Of a DNA stretch of 53,188 nt, positions 27,208 to 36,158 are shown one piece after another. Under the pieces are notes generated by a model that saw only the letters and a list, made by a program, of their open reading frames with translations, had not been told where the DNA came from and searched no databases. The number at the start of each line of letters is the position of its first letter. Position 1 is the first letter of the stretch. A program made the translations under genes and the position numbers. The stretch is from Hafnia alvei (GTDB lineage Bacteria > Pseudomonadota > Gammaproteobacteria > Enterobacterales > Enterobacteriaceae). The stretch lies in the NCBI RefSeq assembly GCF_900095695.1, contig NZ_FMIQ01000043.1:1-53188 (forward strand), given 5' to 3'.

Positions 27208-27239
27208 GTACATAGTACACCTACAAATGTACTATGTAC
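27208..27239 (-). promoter_or_regulatory. Symmetric operator of the toxin-antitoxin operon
   Basis: GTACATAGTAC (27208-27218) and GTACTATGTAC (27229-27239) form a perfect 11-bp inverted repeat with centres 21 bp apart (two helical turns). Each half is itself GTAC-N3-GTAC. It lies just upstream of the toxin ribosome site, where the antitoxin dimer would autoregulate. On the minus strand the left half contains TACTAT, a possible -10 box. Confidence 0.7.
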
Positions 27240-27448
27240 ACTTTGACCAATGTGGTTTAGCCATAGGGTGGCTAATAATAAGCGTATCGTTCATGGCACT
27301 AAAAATAAGTGAGTAGAGATAGCCTGGAAAAGTGACTTGGTGGCGAAGATTAGGCGCGTAGGCCAACAATGAAAAATGATTTTTTCCACTTTGGTAAGGA
27401 TATGCGGGCAGCATTCCAGCGACGTTGTGAAAGGGCTATTTTGGGATC

Positions 27449-27475
27449 AAAAAAGGGAGGCTTTCGCCTCCCTTT
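27449..27475 (-). terminator. Rho-independent terminator of udp
   Basis: Minus strand: AAAGGGAGG (9 bp) / CCTCCCTTT with loop CGAAAG and a following TTT, 20 bases after the udp stop. The remaining stretch between the toxin operator and this hairpin (27240-27448) shows no gene I can support. Confidence 0.9.
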
Positions 27476-27494
27476 CAAATTGGAGATCTACTGA

Positions 27495-28256
27495 CTACAG
27501 CAGGCGACGAGCGGCCTCAACGACGATTTTCACCGCGTGAGATTCTGTTTTCTTCATCGTTTCTGCATTTGGAATTTCTTGCTGGGTGCGGTTAACGATA
27601 ACGCCCGCCACCATACCTGCACGCAGGCCTTGGCTTGCACACATGGTCAGCAAAGTCGCTGATTCCATCTCGAAGTTCATCACGCCCATTTCCTGCCACT
27701 CTTTCATTGAGCCTTTGAAGCGGCTCACTACGCGGCCAGAGAAGGTGTCGTAGCGCTCTTGGCCCGGATAGAAGGTGTCAGAAGAGGCGGTTACACCGAT
27801 GTGGGTGGTTGCGCCAACGGCCTTAGCTGCGTCTACCAGAGCGGTAGTACAGGTAAAGTCGGCAACGGCTGGGAATTCCATTGGAGCAAAGTGCAGGCTC
27901 GCACCGTCTAAACGAACGGAACCGGTGGTAACCAGTACATCGCCAACGTTGATGTGTGGCTGAATTGCGCCAGTGGTGCCTACGCGCAGGAAGGTACGAA
28001 TACCCAGCTGTGCCAGTTCTTCAACGGCGATAGACGTTGATGGGCCGCCAATACCGGTTGAGCAAACGATGACAGATTTGCCGTCTAGCTCTGCACGCCA
28101 AGACGTGAATTCACGATGCGAGGCCAGCTTAACTGGGTTATCCATCAAATTGGCAATTTTTTCTACGCGCTCAGGATCACCAGGAACGATAGCCAAGGTT
28201 GCGCCATTCAGATCGCTTTTTACGAGGCCAAGGTGGAAAACATCAGACTTAGACAT
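27495..28256 (-). CDS. udp: Uridine phosphorylase Udp
   Basis: A 253-residue enzyme, the same length as E. coli Udp, that converts uridine and phosphate to uracil and ribose-1-phosphate in the cytoplasm. Family landmarks: [14 protein letters not shown] (phosphate site), [16 protein letters not shown] and [14 protein letters not shown] (ribose and base site). The start is ATG 28254-28256 with AGGAG five bases upstream, giving [15 protein letters not shown] as in E. coli. It is transcribed from the divergent dlhH interval with two CRP sites. Relative to metE its orientation is opposite to what I recall for E. coli K-12. Confidence 0.97.
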   Translation of the reverse strand: MSKSDVFHLGLVKSDLNGATLAIVPGDPERVEKIANLMDNPVKLASHREFTSWRAELDGKSVIVCSTGIGGPSTSIAVEELAQLGIRTFLRVGTTGAIQPHINVGDVLVTTGSVRLDGASLHFAPMEFPAVADFTCTTALVDAAKAVGATTHIGVTASSDTFYPGQERYDTFSGRVVSRFKGSMKEWQEMGVMNFEMESATLLTMCASQGLRAGMVAGVIVNRTQQEIPNAETMKKTESHAVKIVVEAARRLL

Positions 28257-28304
28257 ACGGACTCCTCTGTCATTGCTATAAGTTGTAAGGAGGAACAAAA
28301 ACGC

Positions 28305-28399
28305 ACTCTACTGAAATTCATCGGCTAAATGCGTGACTCAAATCACTACGCATGAAGAAACAATAACAAGAACGACAAATAATTGTGATAAAAATCACA
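28305..28399 (-). promoter_or_regulatory. udp promoter with two CRP sites (CytR-type layout)
   Basis: CRP2: TGTGA-TAAAAA-TCACA (28384-28399), a perfect consensus palindrome. CRP1: CGTGA-CTCAAA-TCACT (28332-28347). Their centres are 52 bp apart, the spacing I recall for the E. coli udp promoter at -41.5 and -93.5, where CytR binds between them. TAGAGT (minus strand, 28310-28305) fits as -10, with a start near 28298. Confidence 0.75.
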
Positions 28400-28522
28400 T
28401 AAAGTGGCGGGTTAGTCGTTTTTTTCGCCGCCAACAGTGTGGCATGCCTACTTTGTGTTCGCCAGCCAAGCGGCTATTTGGTGGGTGCTAATGTGTTGTC
28501 TTGCCTTTCCAGAAGATTGTTT

Positions 28523-28625
28523 ATACCCGTCATACATGAAGTTGCATCGGTGCTGGCTGCGTTTGCTTATTGTAGTGATGTAACTCCAATTATTGAGGGT
28601 TTGCTTCTCAAGCAAACAAATTATT
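28523..28625. repeat. Degenerate palindromic intergenic repeat, copy 2
   Basis: ATACCCGTCATACATGAAGT followed by TGCATCGGTGCTGGCTGCGT begins this copy, and it ends near CAAATTATT. The text resembles the dispersed enteric palindromic repeat also seen at 13617-13722 (shared AGTTGC, GCTG/GTTGG and AATTATT ends), although the two are quite diverged from each other. It occupies the gap just upstream of dlhH. A small open frame across it is not a credible gene. Confidence 0.45.
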
Positions 28626-28674
28626 GCTATTTATACTTAACATTCTTGCAATATATTCAGACAGGGAGCTTTAC

Positions 28675-29514
28675 ATGAAGACTGAAGATCTCATCACATT
28701 GCTAAACTCGCCATCTACGTTTTCCCCCGCAGCGGGCACTATTGCCCAGACCACAGTTCATACCGATAGCGAAGGTTTGCATGCCGGTTTTACCACGATC
28801 CCTTCTCAGGGAGACGATCTTCCTGCTTATTTAGCTAAACCCTTGCATGCCGATGGCCCGCTGCCGATTGTGCTGGTCGTGCAGGAGATATTCGGTGTGC
28901 ATGAGCATATTCAAGATGTTTGCCGTCGTTTAGCCAAGCAGGGCTATTTGGCTATCGCCCCCGAGCTGTATTTCCGTCAGGGAGAAGCCAGCGATTACAC
29001 CGATATTCCAACGCTATTTCAAAACCTCGTCAGCAAAGTGCCAGACAAACAGGTGCTGGGCGATTTAGACCATGCGGCACATTGGGCTGCTCGCCACGGT
29101 GGCGATGCTAGTCGTCTGTATATCACCGGATTCTGCTGGGGTGGGCGTATCACGTGGCTATACGGCGCGCATAATCCGCAGCTTAAAGCGGGGGTTGCGT
29201 GGTATGGGCGCTTCGTGGGAGACAAAACGCTAACGTCGCCTAAGCATCCCGTAGACGTTGCCGCTGAGCTCAGCGCCCCGATGTTAGGGCTATACGGTGG
29301 TTTGGATGACAGTATTCCACAAGAAACGGTGGAAACTATGCGTCAATCGCTGCGCGCGGCCAACGCAACGGCGGAGATTATTGTTTATCCACAGGCGGGC
29401 CACGCCTTTTATGCTGACTATCGCCCAAGCTACAACGCTGAGGCAGCGAAAGACGGCTGGGAGCGTATGTTAGCGTGGTTTGCAGCCTATGGTGGTGTGA
29501 ATAAACCTGAGTAA
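28675..29514 (+). CDS. dlhH: Dienelactone hydrolase family protein YsgA/DlhH
   Basis: A 279-residue alpha/beta hydrolase (E. coli YsgA 271). The catalytic triad is readable: C154 in GFCWGG, D211 in YGGLDDSIP and H243 in AGHAFYAD. The Cys nucleophile marks it as dienelactone-hydrolase type rather than a Ser esterase. The physiological substrate in enterics is unknown. The start is ATG 28675 with GGGAG six bases upstream; the frame is open 17 codons earlier but runs into the repeat region. It is divergent from udp and followed by a hairpin terminator. Confidence 0.94.
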   Translation: MKTEDLITLLNSPSTFSPAAGTIAQTTVHTDSEGLHAGFTTIPSQGDDLPAYLAKPLHADGPLPIVLVVQEIFGVHEHIQDVCRRLAKQGYLAIAPELYFRQGEASDYTDIPTLFQNLVSKVPDKQVLGDLDHAAHWAARHGGDASRLYITGFCWGGRITWLYGAHNPQLKAGVAWYGRFVGDKTLTSPKHPVDVAAELSAPMLGLYGGLDDSIPQETVETMRQSLRAANATAEIIVYPQAGHAFYADYRPSYNAEAAKDGWERMLAWFAAYGGVNKPE

Positions 29515-29529
29515 TCAGTCGGTTTTTGG

Positions 29530-29568
29530 GATTCAGTGCGGCGGTGTTTCACCGTTTTTCACTGAATC
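29530..29568 (+). terminator. Nested hairpin terminator after dlhH
   Basis: Inner stem CGGTG-TTT-CACCG is followed by TTTTT (29542-29559). Outer arms GATTCAGTG / CACTGAATC enclose it. The inner hairpin with its T run is a plausible intrinsic terminator 15 bases after the dlhH stop. Confidence 0.55.
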
Positions 29569-29607
29569 TGATAAGGTGGGAGTGATAATCTAAAATAATA
29601 AGAGGTC

Positions 29608-30396
29608 ATGATGACAGCCACTATTTTTTTGCATCCCTCCTTGGCCCCATTGGAAGGCGGCGTTAATTTCCGTGACATGGGCGGCTATCTGGCTGCCGAT
29701 GGGCGTCGGGTTAAGCGTGGTAAGTTGTTCCGTTCGGGCGCGTTAGACCGCCTGACGGACAAAGATTTGAATTACCTGCAAGATGTGCCGATTAAAAATA
29801 TCCTCGACTATCGCGATGCCGATGAAGTGTCTAACAAGCCTGATGTGCTGTGGGACGCGGTGCGCTATATCAACTTGCCAGCCAATCCGCTGAGCACTGA
29901 GGTGAATGCTAATCTGGAGAAACTCACCAGTGAAGCGTTGGAATCTTTCGATGCAAACGCATTTATGCTGGAACTCTATCGCCGTTTGCCATTCAGCAAC
30001 CATGCTTATCAGCTGTTAAGCACTTTGCTGCAAAGCGGTGAGGAAGGCGCGATTGTGCAGCACTGTGCGGTAGGTAAAGATAGAACGGGCGTGGGCTCCG
30101 CGTTGGTGCTGTTTGCCTTAGGCGCCGATGAAGTAACGGTGATGGAAGATTATCTGTTAACCGAAACCACGCTAGCGCCATTCCGCAGCCAAATGCTGGA
30201 CTACCTATCTATAAAATTGAACGAAAAAGCGCTGGGGCAGTTTTCTCACGTACTGTCTGCCCGTGAGGAATTTTTGGTCACGGCGTTGGATGCGATCAAA
30301 GAGAAATACAGCACGGTTGATCGCTGGCTGGAACAAGAATATGGGCTAAATATGCAGGTGCGATCACAACTTCAGCAACAGTTCCTTGAGCCGTAA
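29608..30396 (+). CDS. Tyrosine-protein phosphatase (Y_phosphatase3 type)
   Basis: A 262-residue dual-specificity or tyrosine phosphatase. The P-loop is HCAVGKDRTG (C153 nucleophile, R159). The N-terminal GGVNFRDMGGY and RSGALDRLT segments are the hallmark of the LipA/PtpB-like bacterial family (PF13350), whose members act on phosphotyrosine and some phosphoinositides. There is no signal peptide, so it is cytoplasmic. Two consecutive ATGs form the start; AGAGG precedes them. It is a single gene between dlhH and a cstA-like gene, absent from this place in E. coli as I recall it; the cellular substrate is unknown. Confidence 0.92.
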   Translation: MMTATIFLHPSLAPLEGGVNFRDMGGYLAADGRRVKRGKLFRSGALDRLTDKDLNYLQDVPIKNILDYRDADEVSNKPDVLWDAVRYINLPANPLSTEVNANLEKLTSEALESFDANAFMLELYRRLPFSNHAYQLLSTLLQSGEEGAIVQHCAVGKDRTGVGSALVLFALGADEVTVMEDYLLTETTLAPFRSQMLDYLSIKLNEKALGQFSHVLSAREEFLVTALDAIKEKYSTVDRWLEQEYGLNMQVRSQLQQQFLEP

Positions 30397-30415
30397 ATCT
30401 CCGATATTTAAAGCA

Positions 30416-30449
30416 AGTGGAGCCTTTCGGCTCCACTCAATCCATTTTT
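30416..30449 (+). terminator. Hairpin terminator after the phosphatase gene
   Basis: Stem AGTGGAGCC / GGCTCCACT (9 bp) with loop TTTC; the T run ATTTTTC comes seven bases later, so efficiency may be moderate. Confidence 0.6.
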
Positions 30450-30553
30450 CATACCGCTTACGTAGCTAAAACGCCGCTTAACCAAATTCAATCCCCTCCA
30501 CAAATAGCCCTCCAGTATGTTAGCGCCTGAGAAATCCTCAGGAGATAATAACT

Positions 30554-32362
30554 ATGCAACACGCAATTACATTCGTTATTGCTACGCTGTGTATCCTTAC
30601 GATCTGCTACCGTTTATACGGTATCTTTTTCGTAAAAAAGGTACTGCGTGCAGATGATAACGAAGTGACTCCATCACATACCTTTGAAGACGGGAAAGAT
30701 TACGTACCTACCAAAAAATGGGTTAACTTTGGTAGTCACTTTGCGGCTATCGCCGCGGCGGGGCCTCTGGTTGGTCCGGTTCTGGCTGCGCAGTTCGGCT
30801 ATCTGCCGGGCTTCCTCTGGTTGCTGATTGGTTGTGTCGTCGGCGGTGCGGTGCATGACACCGTAGTGCTGTTCGCTTCCATGAAACATCAGGGTAAATC
30901 CCTATCTGAAGTGGCTAAATCTGAACTAGGTCCGATTGCGGGCTGGTGTACTGGTTTAGCCATGCTGTTCATCATCACAATTACCATGGCAGGTTTGTCG
31001 ATGGTGGTGGTGCATGCGTTGGAACGTAACCCTTGGGGGACTTTCGCCGTATTCATGACCATTCCTATCGCGATCGGCGTGGGTCTGTGGGAGCGCGTGA
31101 CCGGCAGTATGAAGGGGGCAACTTACGTGGGTATCGCGGCTATTATGGCCTGCGTATTCTTCGGCCCGCATATTCAAAATACGACTTTTGGCGAGTGGTT
31201 GACGTTTAAAGCCACAACGGTAAGCCTGCTGCTGCCAGCCTATGCATTCTTTGCAACGGCGTTACCGGTGTGGATGTTGTTGACGCCACGCGGTTATCTT
31301 TCAAGCTTTATGAAAATCGGCGTGTTTGGCGCGTTGGTTATCGGCGTTATCTTCATAAATCCAGAAATCCAGTTCCCTGCGGTGACTCAGTTCATCCACG
31401 GCGGTGGCCCGGTTCTGGCTGGTCCAGTGTGGCCGTTCATCTCTATCACCATCGCCTGTGGCGCAATCTCTGGTTTCCATGCGTTTATCGGTTCTGGCAC
31501 TACGCCAAAACAGATCGACAAATGGAGCGATATCCTGCCGGTTGGTTTTGGTGCGATGCTGGCAGAATGTGTGGTTGGCGTGATGGCGCTGATCGCAGCA
31601 ACTTCTCTGCATCCTGCTGATTACTTTGCGATTAACTCCAGCGCAGAAGCGTGGGCTGGGTTAGGCATGGAAGTGGTTCACTTGCCGAAACTGAGCCAAG
31701 AGATTGGTTTGGATCTTTACGGCCGTACCGGTGGTGCAGTTACGCTGGCGGTGGGTATGACGGATATCTTTATCCGTGTGCCATGGTTTAGCAATTTGGC
31801 CTCCTACTTCTTCCAGTTCGTTATCATGTTTGAAGCGGTATTTATTCTGACCGCGGTTGATTCCGGTACTCGCGTTGCACGTTACCTGCTGCAAGATTTC
31901 TTGGGTGACCTGTGGGCTCCGCTGAAACGTACTGACTGGCTGCCAGGTTCAATCTTCTGCTCTATCATCGCCTGTGCGCTGTGGGGCTACCTGCTGAACT
32001 CCGGTGATATTAACTCGGTGTGGGCGTTGTTTGGTGTGTCCAACCAGTTGATGGCTTCTGTTGGTCTGATTATCGGTGCAACAATTATCCTGCGCTTGGC
32101 GACCAAACGCGTATATATGCTGACCTGTGTTATCCCGTTAGCGTATCTGTTCGTGACCGTAAACTATGCCGGTTACTGGATGATTAAAAACGTCTATTTC
32201 AACTCTGCGGCGAAAGGTTACAACATCTTCAACGGCACTATCTCAATTATCATGATGGTTCTGGGTGTGATTATCCTGATCTCTGCTCTGCGTAAATGGC
32301 GTGAACTGTGGGATGTACGTGGAAAAGAACTGCGTGCTGAACAGACGGCGGCAACAGCATAA
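30554..32362 (+). CDS. CstA/BtsT-family peptide or pyruvate transporter (short form)
   Basis: A 602-residue inner-membrane protein with some 16 hydrophobic segments. Family landmarks: NFGSHFAAIAAAGPLVGPVL, GFLWLLIGCVVGGAVHD, SGFHAFIGSGTTPKQI and TAVDSGTRVARYLLQD. E. coli CstA and BtsT are about 100 residues longer, so this belongs to the shorter clade common outside Escherichia. E. coli relatives import peptides (CstA) or pyruvate (BtsT); the substrate here cannot be decided from sequence. Start ATG 30554 with CAGGAG upstream; own terminator downstream. Confidence 0.93.
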   Translation: MQHAITFVIATLCILTICYRLYGIFFVKKVLRADDNEVTPSHTFEDGKDYVPTKKWVNFGSHFAAIAAAGPLVGPVLAAQFGYLPGFLWLLIGCVVGGAVHDTVVLFASMKHQGKSLSEVAKSELGPIAGWCTGLAMLFIITITMAGLSMVVVHALERNPWGTFAVFMTIPIAIGVGLWERVTGSMKGATYVGIAAIMACVFFGPHIQNTTFGEWLTFKATTVSLLLPAYAFFATALPVWMLLTPRGYLSSFMKIGVFGALVIGVIFINPEIQFPAVTQFIHGGGPVLAGPVWPFISITIACGAISGFHAFIGSGTTPKQIDKWSDILPVGFGAMLAECVVGVMALIAATSLHPADYFAINSSAEAWAGLGMEVVHLPKLSQEIGLDLYGRTGGAVTLAVGMTDIFIRVPWFSNLASYFFQFVIMFEAVFILTAVDSGTRVARYLLQDFLGDLWAPLKRTDWLPGSIFCSIIACALWGYLLNSGDINSVWALFGVSNQLMASVGLIIGATIILRLATKRVYMLTCVIPLAYLFVTVNYAGYWMIKNVYFNSAAKGYNIFNGTISIIMMVLGVIILISALRKWRELWDVRGKELRAEQTAATA

Positions 32363-32386
32363 ATAATTAAGTTTTACTACTCTCTT

Positions 32387-32416
32387 AAACGGCCGATTTA
32401 TCGGCCGTTTATTTTT
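32387..32416 (+). terminator. Rho-independent terminator after the cstA-like gene
   Basis: Stem AAACGGCCGA / TCGGCCGTTT (10 bp) with loop TTTA, followed by ATTTTT. Confidence 0.9.
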
Positions 32417-32483
32417 GGTTAATCCACAACGCCGCTTTGATGCCGTATCCTGCCAAGACAACCCTAATCAAGAGAACGGCATC

Positions 32484-33014
32484 GTGACGTTAGATAGCAT
32501 TATTCAGGTAGTGGTTGAATTTGTTCGCAACCATGAACATTGGGCTATTCCGATTGTTTTCTTTTTAGCTTTCGGCGAGTCGCTGGCATTTTTGTCACTA
32601 TTGTTACCCGCCACGGTAATTCTGCTTGGGTTAGGTGCGCTGGTAGGAGAAAGCGGGATCGCATTCTGGCCACTATGGATTGCCGCTAGCGTCGGCGCTT
32701 TTATGGGCGATTGGGTCTCATACTGGTTTGGCGATCGCTATCAGCATCAGGTTGAGCACATGTGGCCGCTTTCTCGTCATCCGCATTTGATGGTGCGCGG
32801 ACATGCATTCTTTGAACGCTGGGGAACCTGGGGCGTATTTATTGGCCGGTTTTTTGGCCCACTGCGTGCCGTTGTTCCTCTGGTGGCGGGGATTTGCGGG
32901 ATGCCGAAGCGGTATTTTCAACTGGCAAATTTACTCTCGGCCATCGTTTGGGGATTCGCCATGTTGGCTCCCGGCGCTTTTGGCATTCAAGGGCTGAACG
33001 GCTGGCTTGATTAA
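32484..33014 (+). CDS. DedA-family membrane protein
   Basis: A 176-residue integral membrane protein (VTT/SNARE-associated fold). The motif FGESLAFLSLLLPATVILLG and the paired GDWVSYWFGDRY and FFERWGTWGVFIGRFFGPLR are conserved in DedA proteins, including the Arg and Glu/Asp residues linked to flippase activity. Members translocate undecaprenyl phosphate or phosphatidylethanolamine. The start is GTG 32484 with AAGAGA upstream; an in-frame extension to 32415 overlaps the terminator. It is a lone gene; which E. coli paralogue it matches is unclear. Confidence 0.9.
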   Translation: MTLDSIIQVVVEFVRNHEHWAIPIVFFLAFGESLAFLSLLLPATVILLGLGALVGESGIAFWPLWIAASVGAFMGDWVSYWFGDRYQHQVEHMWPLSRHPHLMVRGHAFFERWGTWGVFIGRFFGPLRAVVPLVAGICGMPKRYFQLANLLSAIVWGFAMLAPGAFGIQGLNGWLD

Positions 33015-33135
33015 GTTTCGCTGGGTTTTATAGCACTTTGCGTACTGCTTCGCAGACTTTGCTTACTCGCTCTGGACATCCATACAGTATATTATTACCG
33101 TGACGTTCAGAAAAAGTCATCAAGGTGGAGGCAGG

Positions 33136-34668
33136 GTGGATTCCAGCATATTTTATGGTTTAGCGGGCGGCGTTGTCGGCCTGCTGCTGGGTTGGTTACT
33201 GGCAAGTTTGCGTATGCAACAGCATCGATTGACGCTGGAAGGCGATTTGCGCCTGCATCAGCAGGAAATTACGCAGCTTCAGCAAGAACAGCAAACGCTG
33301 ATACAGCAACGCCAGCAGCAAGAACAACAGGTGCGAGAAAAAGAACAAGAACTACGCACGTTGTATAGCCAATTTGCAGCGACGCAGGAGAAGTTAAACC
33401 AACAGTCGATCTGGCGTGATGAATATGAACAACTCAATCAAGAACTTCGCGCTCTGCGCGAAGTCAACAGCGCGCAGGAGGCCGAACTGCGCGAAGTGAC
33501 GATTCGCTTAGAAGAAACTCGACTGGGGGCTGAAGAAAAGCAGCGCTTGCTGATTAACAGCGAGCAGCGCCTGAGTGCCCAGTTTGAAAATCTCGCTAAC
33601 CGTATTTTTGAGCAGAGTGGAAAGCGTGTTGAAGAACAAAATCGGCAAAGCCTGAATGGCTTGCTAAGCCCGTTGCGTGAACAGCTCGATGGTTTTCGTC
33701 GTCAGGTTCAAGAGAGCTTTGGGCAAGAATCGCGTGAGCGACATACGCTGGCTCATGAAATTCGCAATCTCCAGCAGTTGAATGCGCAAATGGCGCGCGA
33801 AGCCGTTAACCTGACCAAGGCCTTGAAAGGGGACAATAAAACGCAAGGTAACTGGGGTGAGGTGGTACTCAGCCGCGTTTTAGAGGCCTCGGGCCTGCGT
33901 GAAGGATATGAATATCAAACGCAGGTGAGTGTGCAGGTTGGAGTGAATAACCGCATGCAGCCGGATGTGATTGTGCGTCTTCCGCAGGGTAAAGACGTGG
34001 TGGTTGATGCCAAGATGTCGCTGGTGGCTTATGAGCGTTACTTTAATGCCGAGGATGACGCAGTGCGAGAACTCGCTTTGCAAGAACATGTCGCCTCGGT
34101 TAAAGGACATATTCGCCAGCTAGGGCGTAAAGATTATCAGCAGCTCCCCGGGTTGCGTTCGCTGGATTATGTCTTGATGTTTATCCCCGTCGAGCCTGCT
34201 TTCTTGGCTGCTATCGATCGCGAGCCAGAACTGATTAGCGAAGCATTACGACATAACATTATGCTGGTTAGTCCAACGACCTTACTGGTTGCGTTGCGTA
34301 CTATCAGTAATTTGTGGCGCTATGAACATCAAAGCCAAAATGCGCAGAAGATCGCCGAACGTGCATCGAAGCTATACGACAAAATGCGTTTATTCGTTGA
34401 TGATATGGAATCTCTTGGGCAGAGTCTGGATAAGTCACAGGCAAGTTATCGTCAGGCAATGAACAAACTGGCGCAAGGCCGTGGTAATCTGATAGGACAA
34501 GTCGAGAGTTTCCGTACTCTGGGAGTGGAAGTGAAACGGCCAATTAGCCCTTCACTTGCTGAAGAAGCCCGACTGGAAAATGAACCCGAAGATGAGGAGT
34601 TTGCTGAACCTGCGGATTACGCTGCCCAGCAACCTGCCATAAGAGTCGCTAACGGACTCGATGATTAA
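33136..34668 (+). CDS. rmuC: DNA recombination protein RmuC
   Basis: A 510-residue protein. An N-terminal membrane anchor (FYGLAGGVVGLLLGWLLASL) is followed by a long Gln/Glu-rich coiled coil (about 25-200) and then the RmuC nuclease-like core (GNWGEVVLSRVLEASGLREG, PDVIVRLPQGKDVVVDAKMS). The core resembles a PD-(D/E)XK fold, with D in PDVIV and DAK. Known role in E. coli: limits recombination between inverted repeats. Start GTG 33136 is preceded by AAGGTGGAGG; it matches the E. coli short N-terminus better than the upstream GTG at 33100. It leads the rmuC-ubiE run. Confidence 0.94.
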   Translation: MDSSIFYGLAGGVVGLLLGWLLASLRMQQHRLTLEGDLRLHQQEITQLQQEQQTLIQQRQQQEQQVREKEQELRTLYSQFAATQEKLNQQSIWRDEYEQLNQELRALREVNSAQEAELREVTIRLEETRLGAEEKQRLLINSEQRLSAQFENLANRIFEQSGKRVEEQNRQSLNGLLSPLREQLDGFRRQVQESFGQESRERHTLAHEIRNLQQLNAQMAREAVNLTKALKGDNKTQGNWGEVVLSRVLEASGLREGYEYQTQVSVQVGVNNRMQPDVIVRLPQGKDVVVDAKMSLVAYERYFNAEDDAVRELALQEHVASVKGHIRQLGRKDYQQLPGLRSLDYVLMFIPVEPAFLAAIDREPELISEALRHNIMLVSPTTLLVALRTISNLWRYEHQSQNAQKIAERASKLYDKMRLFVDDMESLGQSLDKSQASYRQAMNKLAQGRGNLIGQVESFRTLGVEVKRPISPSLAEEARLENEPEDEEFAEPADYAAQQPAIRVANGLDD

Positions 34669-34771
34669 CACTGCTCCTTGCTTCGACTAGGCCGAGCACT
34701 GTTCGCACCACCGAACAGCGCTTAATCGCGTAGATTCACAATCAATCAGATTAAAAGCAGGCTAAGAAAAA

Positions 34772-35527
34772 ATGGTAGATCAAACGCCGGAAACCACTCA
34801 TTTCGGTTTCAAAACCGTCGCCACCACTGAAAAAGCGAGCAAAGTTGCTCAGGTATTCCACTCCGTTGCGGCAAAATACGACTTGATGAATGATCTCATG
34901 TCATTTGGCATCCATCGGGTTTGGAAGCGTTTTACCATTGATTGCAGCGGCGTTCGTCGTGGGCAAAAGGTGCTTGATCTTGCCGGTGGTACGGGCGATC
35001 TGGCAGCAAAATTTTCACGTATTGTGGGCGAGCAGGGCGAAGTTGTTCTGGCGGATATCAACGATTCCATGCTGAAGATTGGCCGTGAGAAACTGCGCAA
35101 TCTGGGCGTGATTGGCAATATCAACTACGTTCAGGCAAACGCTGAAGCGTTGCCGTTCCCAGATAACCATTTTGACTGCATTACCATTGCCTTTGGCCTG
35201 CGTAACGTGACCGATAAAGATAAAGCTCTGCGCTCTATGTATCGCGTGTTGAAGCCGGGTGGACGCCTGCTGGTGCTGGAGTTCTCTAAGCCGTTACTTG
35301 AGCCACTGAATAAAGCCTATGATGCTTATTCATTCCACATCTTGCCAAAAATTGGTGAGCTGGTGGCGCATGATTCTGAAAGCTATCGCTATTTGGCCGA
35401 ATCTATTCGCATGCACCCCGATCAAGAAACGCTGAAATCCATGATGGATGACGCAGGTTTTGAAAACACCACGTATTTCAACTTAACCGGTGGGATTGTT
35501 GCTCTACATCGTGGTTACAAGTTTTAA
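34772..35527 (+). CDS. ubiE: Ubiquinone/menaquinone C-methyltransferase UbiE
   Basis: A 251-residue SAM-dependent methyltransferase, identical in length to E. coli UbiE, acting in both ubiquinone and menaquinone synthesis. Motifs: [15 protein letters not shown] (SAM motif I), [20 protein letters not shown] and [17 protein letters not shown]. First gene of the ubiE-ubiJ-ubiB operon (14 and -4 base spacings). The upstream gap contains an imperfect hairpin (GAGCACTGTTCG / CGAACAGCGCT) with no T run. Confidence 0.97.
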   Translation: MVDQTPETTHFGFKTVATTEKASKVAQVFHSVAAKYDLMNDLMSFGIHRVWKRFTIDCSGVRRGQKVLDLAGGTGDLAAKFSRIVGEQGEVVLADINDSMLKIGREKLRNLGVIGNINYVQANAEALPFPDNHFDCITIAFGLRNVTDKDKALRSMYRVLKPGGRLLVLEFSKPLLEPLNKAYDAYSFHILPKIGELVAHDSESYRYLAESIRMHPDQETLKSMMDDAGFENTTYFNLTGGIVALHRGYKF

Positions 35528-35540
35528 CTGAAGGATCGTT

Positions 35541-36158
35541 ATGCTGACCCCATTGCTAAACCCATTATTGACTGGTGCGATTGAAACGGCGCTCAACCGA
35601 ATCTTGTACCGCGATCGGGCGCTAAACAGCGCTCGTCAGCGCCTAACAGGTAAAGTGCTGGGGGTTTTCGTCAATGAAATAAACTCGCCGCTCTATTTGG
35701 CTTTTAGTGAAAGCCGCTTGGATGTTTTAGGCGCATGGGAAGACAACACGGATTGCAGCGTCACGACGAGGTTATCCGTGTTACCTGAACTGCGCGATCG
35801 CCAGCAACTGACTGCGCTTATTCGTTCCGGTGATCTAAACGTAGAAGGCGATATTCAGGTGGTGCAGCAGTTCATCGGCCTGCTGGATTTAGCTGAATGG
35901 GATCCTGCTGAGCTGCTAGCGCCGTACACGGGCGATATTGTTGCTCAGGGGATGAGCCAGTTTTTGCGTAAAGGCGCCAGCTTTATCGCCACGGGTTGTA
36001 AACGCCAACAGCAGTATATTGGCCAAGCGATGACCGAAGAGTGGCGTGTGGCTCCGGGTGCATTAGAAGCAGCGTGGTTTAATGACGAGGTTGATGCCGT
36101 CAATCGTCAGACGGAAAGTCTGGATAAGCGACTTTCACAGCTTGAGGACAAGGTATGA
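35541..36158 (+). CDS. ubiJ: Ubiquinone biosynthesis accessory factor UbiJ
   Basis: A 205-residue SCP2-domain protein (E. coli YigP/UbiJ 201). The N-terminal SCP2-like lipid-binding part (residues about 15-110, [27 protein letters not shown]) would hold the polyprenyl intermediates in the Ubi metabolon. The C-terminus ends in a coiled coil ([18 protein letters not shown]) implicated in complex assembly. Its stop overlaps the ubiB start as ATGA, so the two are coupled. Start ATG 35541 with AAGGATCGTT upstream. Confidence 0.95.
   Translation: MLTPLLNPLLTGAIETALNRILYRDRALNSARQRLTGKVLGVFVNEINSPLYLAFSESRLDVLGAWEDNTDCSVTTRLSVLPELRDRQQLTALIRSGDLNVEGDIQVVQQFIGLLDLAEWDPAELLAPYTGDIVAQGMSQFLRKGASFIATGCKRQQQYIGQAMTEEWRVAPGALEAAWFNDEVDAVNRQTESLDKRLSQLEDKV

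Noticed and set aside
28439-28678. 79-codon frame upstream of dlhH
   Set aside because: It runs across the degenerate palindromic repeat and overlaps the dlhH start without a credible ribosome site.
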